In this document: positions 22,162 through 30,762 of the stretch, one piece after another
How positions within the stretch are numbered: the stretch's first letter is position 1
How the letters are laid out: each line of letters starts with the position of its first letter
Assembly: GCF_001894885.1 (NCBI RefSeq)
Contig: NZ_BCXB01000029.1
Span: 1-53,922, forward strand
Source: Rhodococcus marinonascens NBRC 14363
GTDB lineage: Bacteria > Actinomycetota > Actinomycetes > Mycobacteriales > Mycobacteriaceae
Length of the DNA: 53,922 bases
Direction: 5' to 3'
Position numbers and translations under genes: made by a program
The notes under the pieces: generated by a model
Database searches by the model: none
The model's input: the letters and a program-made list of their open reading frames with translations, nothing else
What the model was told of the DNA's origin: nothing

Positions 22162-22449
22162 TCAGGCCATGTCAGCGCGCGGTATCTGTGTGGACCATCG
22201 GACGAGCCTCTGGTAGTCCTTCAAGGCGGGCTCGAGGTCGGCGAGGATGCGGTCGACGTCCCGGAACACGGCGGCAGCTGCCGGGTATCGGGCGAGCGCG
22301 GCAGCTTGGAGTGCGTCGTCGACGGCGATGAAGAATTCTCCACCACCCATCTCACTGTCGATGTGATCCGCCCGGCAGTCGTCGAAGCGTGGTCGCAGAG
22401 CGGTGATGATCCCCCTTGCGACCTCTTTGAATTCGATGTCGGACATCAT
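22162..22449 (-). CDS. Conserved-looking small protein of unknown function
   Basis: 95 residues from the ATG at 22449 (a second ATG follows directly). The sequence is helical and soluble: MMSDIEFKEVARGIITALRP, then GGGEFFIAVDDALQAAALAR and VFRDVDRILADLEPALKDYQ. No signal peptide or membrane span. The frame stays open to 22515 but composition there is poor. A T-rich terminator follows the stop, supporting a real gene. No family recognised. Confidence 0.62.
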   Translation of the reverse strand: MMSDIEFKEVARGIITALRPRFDDCRADHIDSEMGGGEFFIAVDDALQAAALARYPAAAAVFRDVDRILADLEPALKDYQRLVRWSTQIPRADMA

Positions 22450-22603
22450 GTCCGCGAGACTATCTCGAGCAGGGCTGATCGAAGTCCCGAGACACTTTCC
22501 CGCCGCCTTCCACATTCTCGATCACGCCGTTGCTGCACACCGGAAAACTGGCCTGGAGGATTTCCACCCCATCTTCCGGGTAGGACGACAGTCCGCGGGC
22601 ATG

Positions 22604-22642
22604 AAAAACCCCGCGGTACGGGCGCTACGAGGTTGGCGGGGT
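22604..22642 (-). terminator. Rho-independent terminator for the small minus-strand frame at 22654
   Basis: On the minus strand, ACCCCGC and GCGGGGT enclose a 21-base loop and are followed by TTTTT. It lies 11 bases after the stop at 22654, evidence that a transcript ends here. Confidence 0.6.
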
Positions 22643-22653
22643 GTGGCTCTCGA

Positions 22654-22812
22654 TCAGGCCGAATGCCGGCCGGGGAGCCTCTTGATCGAATCCACGATCG
22701 GCTCGACGTCGTCGGGGTGGGCGCCGGGGCACTGCAGGCTGAAGTGACCTGACGTGGCGCCTCGAGTGTGATTCCGGCGAATCCGGCACCACGGGGAATC
22801 GGTAAGGTTCAT
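22654..22812 (-). CDS. Small protein or gene remnant sharing a C-terminal motif with the 38410 gene
   Basis: A 52-codon frame from the ATG at 22812, which lies three bases from the proposed thiD start on the other strand. The last 20 residues, PDDVEPIVDSIKRLPGRHSA, resemble the end of the protein at 38410 (ADDVESITDSIRQLRARHLI). The first half (MNLTDSPWCRIRRNHTRGA) is Arg-rich and unconvincing, so this may be the 3' remnant of a longer gene rather than a complete one. A terminator follows. Confidence 0.42.
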   Translation of the reverse strand: MNLTDSPWCRIRRNHTRGATSGHFSLQCPGAHPDDVEPIVDSIKRLPGRHSA

Positions 22813-22815
22813 TCT

Positions 22816-23661
22816 GTGAAACTGCTGCCCCTGACCCCCGACGGCCAGACTCCTGTTCGTGTCCTCACCATCGCCGGTACCGATTCTGGTGGTGGTGCCG
22901 GGATCCAGGCGGACTCGCGGACGATGGCACTGTGTGGCGTCCACGCGTGCGTCGCGGTCGCGGCGGTGACGGTGCAGAACTCGGTGGGCGTCAGCGGATT
23001 CCACGAAATTCCCCCGGAAACGGTGGCCGCGCAGGTGCGCTGCGTCGTCGACGACATCGGGATCGGCGCGGCGAAGACAGGCATGCTGGCTTCGACAGCG
23101 ATCATCGAAGCCGTCGCCGCCGTATGCACCGAGGTCGGGATCGGCCGCGATCAACCGGTCCCGCTCGTTGTGGACCCCGTGTGCGCGTCGATGCATGGGG
23201 ATTCGCTCCTGCACGACGAGGCACTCGATGCCGTACGAAACACGCTTATACCGATCGCCACGGTGGTGACGCCGAACCTCGACGAGATCCGGTTGATCAC
23301 CGGCATCGAAGTCGTGGACGACACGACCGCACGCCGGGCGGCCGAGGCGCTCCACGCGCTGGGAGCGCAGTGGTCGATCGTCAAAGGCGGTCACCTCCGC
23401 ACCTCGGCGTCGAGCACCGACTTGCTGTTCGACGGCGACAGCTTCGTCGAGTTTACCAGCCCCCGCCTCGACACCGGCAACGACCACGGCGCCGGCGACA
23501 CGCTCGCCGCGGCGATCGCGAGCGCCCTGGCTCACGGGTGGTCGGTGCCCGACGCGGTGGCATTCGGCAAGGAATGGGTCACCAAGTGCCTGGAAGCATC
23601 CTATGATCTGGGCGGCGGGCATGGTCCCGTCTCCCCGCTGTGGCGGCTCCGGCACGTGTGA
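22816..23661 (+). CDS. thiD: Hydroxymethylpyrimidine/phosphomethylpyrimidine kinase
   Basis: Phosphorylates HMP twice to give the pyrimidine half of thiamine for ThiE. From a GTG at 22816 it has 281 residues; an upstream start at 22768 is possible. Ribokinase-fold motifs: VLTIAGTDSGGGAGIQADSR, MALCGVHACVAVAAVTVQN, AAKTGMLAS, VVDPVCASMHGDSLL, TPNLDEIRLI, IVKGGH and the catalytic GNDHGAGDTLAAAIA. No thiC is adjacent, unlike in M. tuberculosis where thiC and thiD are neighbours. No TPP riboswitch is seen before it. Confidence 0.94.
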   Translation: MKLLPLTPDGQTPVRVLTIAGTDSGGGAGIQADSRTMALCGVHACVAVAAVTVQNSVGVSGFHEIPPETVAAQVRCVVDDIGIGAAKTGMLASTAIIEAVAAVCTEVGIGRDQPVPLVVDPVCASMHGDSLLHDEALDAVRNTLIPIATVVTPNLDEIRLITGIEVVDDTTARRAAEALHALGAQWSIVKGGHLRTSASSTDLLFDGDSFVEFTSPRLDTGNDHGAGDTLAAAIASALAHGWSVPDAVAFGKEWVTKCLEASYDLGGGHGPVSPLWRLRHV

Positions 23662-23828
23662 GGCTGTGGCGGCCTCCCGACCGTCACCAGGTGTAGTTGT
23701 TCAATGGACACATACGAAATCTCTGTGACAACTCATCTGAGAGAAACTTGGACAGGGGTGAGCGGCATCGGTATAAAGGGTGAGTCGCGTCACAACTTGG
23801 TTACGGACGCATACCCTAGGAGGTCGAA

Positions 23829-24197
23829 ATGCTGATGGACCAGCAGGTCGTGGACGTGATAGACAATTCCGATCAGAATCGCTTCGAACTACGTCTGAGT
23901 GGTGATCTGGTCGGGATTCTCGGATATTTTGACCTCGCGGCATCTGGGGGCGTGGGAATGGGCGTGGCGGAAGCGAGACCGCTCATCGCGTCCCGGCGGC
24001 GGCCGGTCATCTCCTTCATGCACACAGTGATCGTGGAGGATTTCGGTCACCGCGGACTCGCGGGCGTCATGGTTGGGGGCTCGCTCGATCTCGCCCGACG
24101 TTACGGCTGGCAGGTGCGGCCCGTATGCAAGTACGTGCAGCGTTTCGTCTCTGCCCATCCCGAGTACCGCGATCTCATCGCCCCGGTCGAGTGCTGA
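23829..24197 (+). CDS. GNAT-family N-acetyltransferase (short YidJ-like type), copy 1
   Basis: 122 residues from an ATG with AGGAGG seven bases upstream. The pattern RFELRLSGDLVGILGYFDLA, then VISFMHTVIVEDFGHRGLAG and VMVGGSLDLARRYGWQVRPV, ending CKYVQRFVSAHPEY, is that of the small PF14542 GNAT group. The group has the acetyl-CoA loop (here FGHRGLAG in place of the usual Q/RGxGxG). Substrates of this group are mostly unknown. The next gene is a clear paralogue. Confidence 0.82.
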   Translation: MLMDQQVVDVIDNSDQNRFELRLSGDLVGILGYFDLAASGGVGMGVAEARPLIASRRRPVISFMHTVIVEDFGHRGLAGVMVGGSLDLARRYGWQVRPVCKYVQRFVSAHPEYRDLIAPVEC

Positions 24198-24285
24198 CGA
24201 CGGTCCGGCCACGTTCGGACCACCTCTCGGCAACGAAACCGAAATGGCACTAGCCAGAATGCCGTCTTGCTGCTTTCATAGTGGC

Positions 24286-24648
24286 ATGAATCACATTTTG
24301 GACGGTTCCGAGTCATTGGGGAGCGTGAATATCAGCGATGCTCGCGTGCTCGACAACCCTGCACATGAACGATTCGATCTGTGGCTCGGGGACGAGCTGG
24401 TCGGCATCCTCGGCTATCGAGACGAGAGTGAAATCCCTGGATTCACCACCACGTCCGGCGAGGTGATTGCTTTCATGCACACCGTCGTCAAGGAAGAATT
24501 CGGCGGTCGTGGACTTGCCGCGGTCCTCGTGCGCGAGGCTTTGGAGTCGGCCCGTACACGTGGCTGGAAAGTGCGTACCATCTGCACGTATGTGCAACAC
24601 TACCTGGCGCTGAACCCGGAACGCCTGGACGTGATGGTGGCCGACTAG
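24286..24648 (+). CDS. GNAT-family N-acetyltransferase (short YidJ-like type), copy 2
   Basis: 120 residues from the ATG at 24286. It shares with copy 1 the order RFDLWLGDELVGILGYRDES, VIAFMHTVVKEEFGGRGLAA, VLVREALESARTRGWKV and CTYVQHYLALNPE, and so arose by tandem duplication. The acetyl-CoA loop is the more canonical GGRGLAA. The 88 bp between the two genes contain no other feature. It converges on xthA, with a short tandem repeat in the gap. Confidence 0.82.
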   Translation: MNHILDGSESLGSVNISDARVLDNPAHERFDLWLGDELVGILGYRDESEIPGFTTTSGEVIAFMHTVVKEEFGGRGLAAVLVREALESARTRGWKVRTICTYVQHYLALNPERLDVMVAD

Positions 24649-24676
24649 CGTTGAACCGAGCAGCGTGCCAGCTGTA

Positions 24677-24718
24677 TCTGCGACAACGCTGTGTCTGCGA
24701 CAACGCTGTGTCTGCGAC
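24677..24718. repeat. 17-bp tandem repeat, about 2.5 copies
   Basis: The unit TCTGCGACAACGCTGTG occurs exactly twice (24677-24693, 24694-24710) and then partly (TCTGCGAC). It sits between the convergent GNAT and xthA genes, where copy number could vary without harming a gene. Confidence 0.85.
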
Positions 24719-24733
24719 GGGACCGACGCGTTC

Positions 24734-25537
24734 TCAGTCGCTGAGGTCCACGATGACCGGCGCATGGTCGCTAGCGCCCTTGCCCTTGCGCTCGCCCCGA
24801 TCGATCTCGGCTTTGTCGACACGGTCAGCGAGGGCGGGTGAACCCAGCACGAAGTCGATGCGCATGCCCTGCTTTTTCGGGAATCGCAACTGGGTGTAGT
24901 CCCAGTAGGTATAGACACCGGGGCCCGGAGTGTGGGGCCGGACAACGTCTGCGAACCCCGACTCGACGAACGCCTGGAATGCCTTACGCTCGCGTGCGGA
25001 CGTGTGGGTTCTGCCCTCGAAAAGCGCCGGATCCCACACATCCTCGTCGGTGGGGGCCACGTTCCAGTCGCCGACCAGCGCGATCTGCTCGTCCGGGTTC
25101 TTCTCCAACCACCCGACCGCGTCGGCATGCAGTTTCGCCAGCCAGTCGAGCTTGTACGTGTAGTGCGGGTCGGCAAGTTCGCGGCCGTTCGGCACGTAGA
25201 GGCTCCACACCCGGACGCCGTTGCACGTTGCGCCGATCGCACGCGCTTCCTCTGCGGGTGCCACCTCCGGATCTTTGTGGAACCCGGGTTGATCCTCGAA
25301 GCCGATCTGCACGTTGTCGATCCCGACGCGAGACGCGATCGCAACACCGTTCCATTGGCTGAGGCCGACGTGCGTCACCTCGTACCCAACTTCGCGGAAC
25401 CGCTCGTACGGAAACTGCTCGTCCTTACATTTGGTTTCCTGCATCGCCAGCACGTCGGTGTCGGTCCGCTGGAGCCAGTCCAGAATCCGGTCGGTGCGGG
25501 CACGAACAGAGTTCACGTTCCAGGTTGCAATACGCAC
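24734..25537 (-). CDS. xthA: Exodeoxyribonuclease III
   Basis: An AP endonuclease and 3'-5' exonuclease of base-excision repair. From the GTG at 25537 it has 267 residues, beginning VRIATWNVNSVRARTDRIL, where the family fold starts; the frame extends upstream but without similarity. Catalytic motifs of the EEP fold: MQETKCKDE (metal Glu), YVPNGRE (Tyr), GDWNVAPTD (Asp/Asn), GMRIDFVLGSP and the final SDHAPV (Asp-His). It is 10 bp from the acetyltransferase upstream and in the same order as Rv0427c-Rv0429c. Confidence 0.95.
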   Translation of the reverse strand: MRIATWNVNSVRARTDRILDWLQRTDTDVLAMQETKCKDEQFPYERFREVGYEVTHVGLSQWNGVAIASRVGIDNVQIGFEDQPGFHKDPEVAPAEEARAIGATCNGVRVWSLYVPNGRELADPHYTYKLDWLAKLHADAVGWLEKNPDEQIALVGDWNVAPTDEDVWDPALFEGRTHTSARERKAFQAFVESGFADVVRPHTPGPGVYTYWDYTQLRFPKKQGMRIDFVLGSPALADRVDKAEIDRGERKGKGASDHAPVIVDLSD

Positions 25538-25547
25538 GATAGCCAGA

Positions 25548-26534
25548 CTAGCGCCCGCTCCCGACACGTCGCCTGCCGCCGGGTTCGGTGGCGTAGCGGT
25601 AGTGATGGTGCGCGAGGAAGCCGATGCTGCGGTACATCGCCTGGGCGCCCTCATTCTCCCCGGCGACTTGAAGGTACGCCTGAGTGGCACCGCGTTCGCG
25701 CCCCCAGTTGATCATGTCTCCGCAGATCAGGGTGCCGATCCCCTGCCGACGGTGAGCCTCGGCCACCTCGACTGCGGTGAGGCCTACCCGGAGACGACCG
25801 TCCGGTGCGGACGTCACGGAACCACGCGCGACCGCGAGGAGAGCCGAATCGGCTGCTTCGATCCGGCCGAAGCCGAGGCTGCCGTTGTTGACCGAGTTCA
25901 GCACGTCCACCGCGAAGTTGGGTGCCGACCCGCGGTAGTGGTACAGGGCGAGCCACTTGGGATCGGGGTGATCGGCCACGATGGCGGACCTCGGTCCTTG
26001 CGGTAGCGCCAGGCTTTCGATGTCGGCTGCCATCACGACCACTTCGTCGCGGACGTTCCAGCCGAGCGGAACGTCCGCCAGTCGATCCGGGATCAGCAAC
26101 CTCAGCGGAAGGCCGCGTTCGTCGTACCAGGCCCGAAGACGCGCGAGTGTGCTTCCACGGGAAGAGTCGTTCAGATTCCCGACTGTTCCCGGATCGCCGA
26201 GTGGGGTCGCCGAGTTCGCGCGTCCGGTGAAGCCTTGTCCGTACCGGGCGAGCCACCCGTCGATCCACGCGTGCTCGACACCCGGCCAACCGTCGGCGGA
26301 GGCGAGTTCGAGGGAACGGATCTCGCTCGTCCGCACCGGACGTGCGGAAACCGCCTTGAGCGCGAGCACACGCTCGGGTGCCACCTCGACTACGGTGCCG
26401 TGCGCCGAGCGGACGATCACGAACGGTTCGATACTTTCCAAGATCCCGATGACGTCGGTCATCGGATGGCTGTGGCCTGGAGGCAACGCGTACCGCATTA
26501 CCACCCGGCTACCGAGCGGAACTTCAGTCGTCAT
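25548..26534 (-). CDS. GNAT acetyltransferase (Rv0428c-like)
   Basis: From the ATG at 26534, which overlaps the def stop by 11 bp, this gives 328 residues. The N-terminal 70 residues ([35 protein letters not shown]) look like a small barrel. The C-terminal GNAT domain has [20 protein letters not shown] with the acetyl-CoA loop RRQGIG, and [14 protein letters not shown] near the end. Substrate unknown. It is in a def-GNAT-xthA operon conserved in mycobacteria. Confidence 0.86.
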   Translation of the reverse strand: MTTEVPLGSRVVMRYALPPGHSHPMTDVIGILESIEPFVIVRSAHGTVVEVAPERVLALKAVSARPVRTSEIRSLELASADGWPGVEHAWIDGWLARYGQGFTGRANSATPLGDPGTVGNLNDSSRGSTLARLRAWYDERGLPLRLLIPDRLADVPLGWNVRDEVVVMAADIESLALPQGPRSAIVADHPDPKWLALYHYRGSAPNFAVDVLNSVNNGSLGFGRIEAADSALLAVARGSVTSAPDGRLRVGLTAVEVAEAHRRQGIGTLICGDMINWGRERGATQAYLQVAGENEGAQAMYRSIGFLAHHHYRYATEPGGRRRVGSGR

Positions 26535-27123
26535 GCCCGAATGGGTCTTCGACCGTTCCCGGTACCCAACTGAGATCGGGAACGCCCCAGCCGGCGCGCT
26601 TGATGGTTTTCTTCGCGTCACGTGCGTTGCGGCCGATCAGCATGTCGACGTAGAGGAGACCGTCGAGATGGCCCACCTCGTGCTGGAGCATACGGGCGAA
26701 GAGATCGTGGCCCTCGATCTCGATGGGAGCGCCGTCGGCGTCCGTGCCTGTGACCTTCGCCCAATCGGCTCGTCCGGTGGGGAATTGCTCGCCCGGCACG
26801 GAGAGGCAACCCTCGAGGTCGTCGTCGGGGTCCGGCATGGTCTCCGGCCGCTCCGAGGTTTCGAGGACGGGGTTGACGACGCAGCCCCGATGGCTGTTGG
26901 TTCGGCCGTTCTCCCGCTTGTCCGGGCAGTCGTACACGAATAATCGCAGTGGTAGTCCGACCTGGTTGGCGGCGAGACCGACACCGTTGGCGGCGTCCAT
27001 AGTGTCGTACAGGTCGGCGATGAGATCAGCGAGTTCCGCAGGTGACTGGGATACCGTCTGAGTCGGTTCGTGCAGTACCGGGTCGCCCACGATCCGGATG
27101 GGGAGGATGGCCATGGTTGCCAA
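26524..27123 (-). CDS. def: Peptide deformylase
   Basis: Removes the formyl group from the initiator methionine of new proteins. 199 residues with the three metal motifs [19 protein letters not shown] and QHEVGHLDG. The last 15 residues extend past the usual end ([14 protein letters not shown]), as in the actinobacterial type. The protein starts [20 protein letters not shown]. The 3' end overlaps the acetyltransferase gene. Start choice among the two N-terminal Met codons is uncertain. Confidence 0.95.
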   Translation of the reverse strand: MATMAILPIRIVGDPVLHEPTQTVSQSPAELADLIADLYDTMDAANGVGLAANQVGLPLRLFVYDCPDKRENGRTNSHRGCVVNPVLETSERPETMPDPDDDLEGCLSVPGEQFPTGRADWAKVTGTDADGAPIEIEGHDLFARMLQHEVGHLDGLLYVDMLIGRNARDAKKTIKRAGWGVPDLSWVPGTVEDPFGHDD

Positions 27124-27289
27124 GGATAGTGCGGCGCGCCCGAGTCGATGGCACTGCCTGGGGCCTTCGTCATGGTTGAATAGTCACTGAAATACAACAG
27201 TGTAATTCGTTCCTCGGTCGACCACGCGATCGGGGGGTCGGGGGAACGTGGATTCGCTGAGATCGAGCGAGAGCTAGTCGAGGAGTGAG

Positions 27290-27628
27290 ATGGACGGCGC
27301 AACAGCGCGTAATCAGAATCAGTCTGAGCGCACCGACGAGAACAACTTCGCGGGGGCCGACGAGATCGGTGACGACGGTCTCACACGTCGGGAGCGCGAC
27401 ATCCTGTCTTTCGAGCGCCAATGGTGGAAGTACGCCGGCGCCAAGGAAGACGCGATCAAAGAACTGTTCGATATGTCCGCGACCAGATATTACCAAGTCC
27501 TCAACGCACTGGTAGACCGGCACGAGTCCCTCGCCGCAGATCCGATGCTCGTGAAGCGGCTACGCAGGTTACGTGCGAGCAGGCAGAAAGCCCGCGCGGC
27601 GCGTCGCCTCGGATTCGACGTCACATAG
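27290..27628 (+). CDS. DUF3263 small DNA-binding-like protein
   Basis: 112 residues from the ATG at 27290. After a disordered, Gln/Asn-rich start, the core LTRRERDILSFERQWWKYAG, then AKEDAIKELFDMSATRYYQV and LVKRLRRLRASRQKAR is the DUF3263 pattern of Rv0430. Its helix-turn-helix look suggests a nucleic-acid-binding role, not established here. It is divergent from def and 24 bp before the next gene. Confidence 0.86.
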   Translation: MDGATARNQNQSERTDENNFAGADEIGDDGLTRRERDILSFERQWWKYAGAKEDAIKELFDMSATRYYQVLNALVDRHESLAADPMLVKRLRRLRASRQKARAARRLGFDVT

Positions 27629-27652
27629 CGCCCAGTCGCTAAGGTCGACATC

Positions 27653-28132
27653 GTGAGTACTCCGAAACCTGAATCGTCCGGCCCGCCGTTGCGTGCCCTC
27701 GCGATGGTGCTGATTGCCCTCGCGATTCTGTTCGCAGGTCTCGGATTCGCCTCCCTCGCCGGTTCGGACTCAGAAGAGACCACCACCGCCTCGGTCACGA
27801 CCACGATCACGACCACGACCACGACCAGTACGACCACGCCCGAGTCCGCCGATGCGAGGTCGGTCTCGGTGCAGGTGTTCAACAACAGCGATGTCACCGG
27901 TCTTGCTGCGGAGACCGCCACCAGGCTGACGGACTTGGGCTGGACGGTGTCGGAAACGGGCAACTTCAGCGACAGCGACATCTCCGAAACCACGGTGTAC
28001 TACGGAACTTCCGCTGCTGAGCAAGAGGCGGCCACGGAGATCGCCGCCCAACTCGGGGTATCCGCTGCGCCGCGGATTCCGGGTATCGAAGACTTGTCCC
28101 CAGGTGTGATCGTTATCGTCACCACCGGGTAG
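27653..28132 (+). CDS. LytR_C-domain membrane protein (Rv0431/VirR-like)
   Basis: 159 residues from a GTG at 27653. One N-terminal membrane span (LAMVLIALAILFAGLGFASL) is followed by a threonine-rich linker (a run of TTT and TTITTTTTT at about 42-65) and an extracytoplasmic LytR C-terminal domain at about 75-155 (VQVFNNSDVTGLAAETATRL; VYYGTSAAEQEAATEIA). In M. tuberculosis the gene in this place (Rv0431, VirR) affects vesicle release and envelope integrity. That function is by analogy. Confidence 0.83.
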   Translation: MSTPKPESSGPPLRALAMVLIALAILFAGLGFASLAGSDSEETTTASVTTTITTTTTTSTTTPESADARSVSVQVFNNSDVTGLAAETATRLTDLGWTVSETGNFSDSDISETTVYYGTSAAEQEAATEIAAQLGVSAAPRIPGIEDLSPGVIVIVTTG

Positions 28133-28209
28133 GAGACCGGACGGCGGTGCGCGCAGCGCTGCAGTTATGATCAGTCGCAGTTCTTCGCCACCTCAAAAGG
28201 AGCGGTTTG

Positions 28210-28911
28210 ATGGCCTCGAGTTCTTCCCGGCGGATGCCCTGGCGCAGTGTCACCCCGGTGGTGGCAATTGCAGCACTCGGGTTGGCCGCATGCAGCAACA
28301 GCGAGGAACCGACCGACGTTCCCGGTACCACCCCTCCGGTCTGGACGGGCGCTGCGGATCCCAGTGCTGCAGGCGTTCCCGGCGACGCCGCGAGCGGTTC
28401 GGGTGAGTCCGGTGCGAGCGGCGCAGCTACCGCGACGCTCGAGGACGCGGAAGGCGCCGAAGTGGGTACTGCCACGTTCCGGCAGGACGGCAGCCACGTC
28501 GTGGTCACTGTGTCGGTCGAGGGTCAGACGCCCGGATTTCACGGCTTCCATGTTCATTCGGTCGGAAAGTGCGAGCCGAACTCGGTTGCACCGGCAGGCG
28601 GCGCACCGGGAGACTTCCTATCAGCGGGCGGGCACTTCCAGGCCGAGGATCGCTCGGGTCACCCCTCCAGCGGCGACCTCACTTCGCTGCAGGTGCTGGC
28701 CGATGGTACGGCCGAATTGGTCACGACCACCGATGCCTTCACGGTCGAGGATCTGAAGAACGGTGATATCGGTACCGCGGTCATGATCCACTCGGGTCCC
28801 GACAACTTCGGCAACATCCCGGCCCGTTACGCACCCGCTCCGGATCAGGAGACCCTGAATACAGGGGACGCAGGCTCCCGGGTAGCCTGCGGTGTCATCG
28901 ACGCGAGCTGA
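28210..28911 (+). CDS. sodC: Copper/zinc superoxide dismutase lipoprotein
   Basis: Detoxifies superoxide outside the membrane. From the ATG at 28210 (AAAAGGAGCGG upstream) it has 233 residues, with a lipoprotein signal ending ALGLAAC and a Gly/Ser/Ala-rich linker. The SOD domain shows the copper His pair in [12 protein letters not shown] and GGHFQ, the zinc region AEDRSGHPS and SGDL, and the later copper His in [12 protein letters not shown]. The disulfide partners are the Cys in GKCEPNS and VACGVIDAS. Matches SodC (Rv0432) in type and order. Confidence 0.94.
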   Translation: MASSSSRRMPWRSVTPVVAIAALGLAACSNSEEPTDVPGTTPPVWTGAADPSAAGVPGDAASGSGESGASGAATATLEDAEGAEVGTATFRQDGSHVVVTVSVEGQTPGFHGFHVHSVGKCEPNSVAPAGGAPGDFLSAGGHFQAEDRSGHPSSGDLTSLQVLADGTAELVTTTDAFTVEDLKNGDIGTAVMIHSGPDNFGNIPARYAPAPDQETLNTGDAGSRVACGVIDAS

Positions 28912-28988
28912 GGTGGTGTGACATCCCGGTAAATGCCGGGATGCCGGTGTGCTGCCACACACCATGGGCCTGTGGTTGGATCGGTATC

Positions 28989-30113
28989 GTGGTAGTTTCC
29001 TTTCCTGGATCCCCGCGGCCGACACTGGGTGTCGAGTGGGAGATCGCGCTGGTCGACAGGGTCACGCGAGACCTCTCTAACACGGCTGCGGAAGTGTTCG
29101 CCGCGGTGGCGGATCTGGCTGGCCCGGGAAACCCACGCATCACCAAAGAGCTGCTGCGCAACACAGTCGAACTCGTCACCGGCATTCACTCCACCGTCGG
29201 TGAGGCGATGGACGACCTGGGCGAGTCGCTCGACCTGTTGCGTCGCGCGGCGAACCCGCTAGGGGTCGATCTCATCTGCGCGGGAACGCACCCGTTCGCG
29301 CAGTGGTCCACCCAATTGGTCACGCGCACACCGGATTATGATGAGCTGATCGAACGTACCCAGTGGTGGGGCCGTCAGATGCTGATCTGGGGTGTGCACG
29401 TGCATGTCGGTGTGTCCTCGCCGCTGAAGGTGTTCCCGATACTCAACGCCCTGTTGCAGCGGTATCCACATCTGCTGGCGTTGTCCGCGTCCTCGCCCAT
29501 GTGGGGGGGAGTAGACACCGGGTATGCGAGCAACCGTGCGCTGATGTTCCAACAACTACCCACGGCCGGGCTACCGTACCAGTTCGCGAATTGGGCGGAG
29601 TACGAAGACTTCATCAGCGACCAGATGAAGACCGGTGTTATCACCAAGATCAGTGGGATGCATTGGGACATAAGGCCCGCGCCACGCTGGGGCACAATCG
29701 AGGTCCGTGTTTTCGACGGCATCTCGACGCGCGCCGAACTCAGTTCCCTCGTCGCCCTCGTGCACTGCCTGATCGTCGATCTGGACCGGCGTTTCGAGGC
29801 GGGGGAGACGCTGCCGAACCTACAGCCGTGGCACGTGAAGGAGAACAAGTGGCGGGCCGCTCGGTACGGGCTCGATGCCGAAATCATTCTCGACGAGGAC
29901 TGCAACGAGCGCCCCGTCACCGACGACCTGAACGACCTGCTCGAGAAGCTGGCACCGACCGCCGCTCGTCTCGGCTGCGCGGACGAATTGGCCACTGTCG
30001 CAGAGATTCCACACCGGGGTGCCTCCTACCAGCGGCAACGTCGCGTCGCTGCGGCGACGGGAGGCGATCTGGTGGCTGTGGTCGGCGCGCTGGTGAAAGA
30101 GCTCGGGAGGTGA
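28989..30113 (+). CDS. ybdK: Glutamate-cysteine ligase-like carboxylate-amine ligase
   Basis: About 374 residues from a GTG at 28989; the open frame reaches 28941, but the family match starts near PGSPRPTLGVEWEIALVDR. Motifs: KELLRNTVELVTGI, LICAGTHPFAQWS, RTQWWGRQMLIWGVHVHVGV, ALSASSPMWGGVDTGYASNR and ENKWRAARYGLDA. This is the YbdK type, with weak glutamate-cysteine ligase activity in E. coli. Corresponds to Rv0433. The ribosome site at 28989 is weak, so the start is uncertain. Confidence 0.9.
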   Translation: MVVSFPGSPRPTLGVEWEIALVDRVTRDLSNTAAEVFAAVADLAGPGNPRITKELLRNTVELVTGIHSTVGEAMDDLGESLDLLRRAANPLGVDLICAGTHPFAQWSTQLVTRTPDYDELIERTQWWGRQMLIWGVHVHVGVSSPLKVFPILNALLQRYPHLLALSASSPMWGGVDTGYASNRALMFQQLPTAGLPYQFANWAEYEDFISDQMKTGVITKISGMHWDIRPAPRWGTIEVRVFDGISTRAELSSLVALVHCLIVDLDRRFEAGETLPNLQPWHVKENKWRAARYGLDAEIILDEDCNERPVTDDLNDLLEKLAPTAARLGCADELATVAEIPHRGASYQRQRRVAAATGGDLVAVVGALVKELGR

Positions 30114-30178
30114 AACGCTTTCCAGGGTAGGAGTGCTCGTTCACTCCCATTCACGGGTTATCTACACTCTGCGGGCGC

Positions 30179-30508
30179 TCAAGGATTGTCTACATTTGGC
30201 GGTCTCGCCGCCCCGGCCTGCCCCTGTTGCTCCCGGTAGGCCACCCGGCCGACCCTGTGTGCGATGACCGGAGCGGTGAACAGGGTGAAGATGCAAGCCA
30301 GGATCAGCATCCAGATGTCTACGTTGCCACGGAGTTCGATGACGGTTCCGACGAGAACCATGATAAGACCGACCACCTGAGGTTTGGTGGCGGCGTGCAT
30401 GCGTCGCAGAGTGTCCGGGAAGCGCACGATGGCGATGGCGGCCGTCAGGCTGAACAGGGCACCGCACAGCATCAGCGTGGCACCGATGACGTTCAACACG
30501 GTGTTCAC
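30179..30508 (-). CDS. mnhG: Monovalent cation/proton antiporter subunit G
   Basis: The last gene of a six-cistron Mnh/Mrp antiporter operon. From a GTG at 30508, overlapping the mnhF stop by 4 bp, it has 109 residues. Three membrane spans can be seen: NVIGATLMLCGALFSLTAAI, VGLIMVLVGTVI and WMLILACIFTLFTAPVIA. The motif IVRFPDTLRRMHAATK between the first two is the hallmark of MnhG/MrpG. Confidence 0.93.
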   Translation of the reverse strand: MNTVLNVIGATLMLCGALFSLTAAIAIVRFPDTLRRMHAATKPQVVGLIMVLVGTVIELRGNVDIWMLILACIFTLFTAPVIAHRVGRVAYREQQGQAGAARPPNVDNP

Positions 30509-30762
30509 TTGTCGCGCACCCGGAAGCGGGGCACCGAAATCGAACCGATGAAGCCCATCAGTGACAGCGCGACGATGGCGGGCACGATCGTGGAGTCTCC
30601 GGTGTAGGCGGCCCACACGGCGAGCCCGCACATGGAGAGCGCGATCAAAGTGTCCAGCGCGACGAGCCGATCCAGCGAATTGGGACCGTCCAGGAGACGA
30701 TACGTTGTCAGCAATGCGGCGACGACCAGGATGATCCCGGAAATGACCGAGACGACTATCAT
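30505..30762 (-). CDS. mnhF: Monovalent cation/proton antiporter subunit F
   Basis: 85 residues with three membrane spans (IVVSVISGIILVVAALL; LIALSMCGLAVWAAYTG; IVPAIVALSLMGFIGSI) and the MrpF motif LLDGPNSLDRLVALD. Its ATG overlaps the mnhE stop by one base, and its stop overlaps the mnhG start. Part of the membrane antiporter complex. Confidence 0.93.
   Translation of the reverse strand: MIVVSVISGIILVVAALLTTYRLLDGPNSLDRLVALDTLIALSMCGLAVWAAYTGDSTIVPAIVALSLMGFIGSISVPRFRVRDK

Noticed and set aside
22138..22752. Plus-strand frame over the small minus-strand genes.
   Set aside because: Runs through two minus-strand terminators and has no protein-like features.
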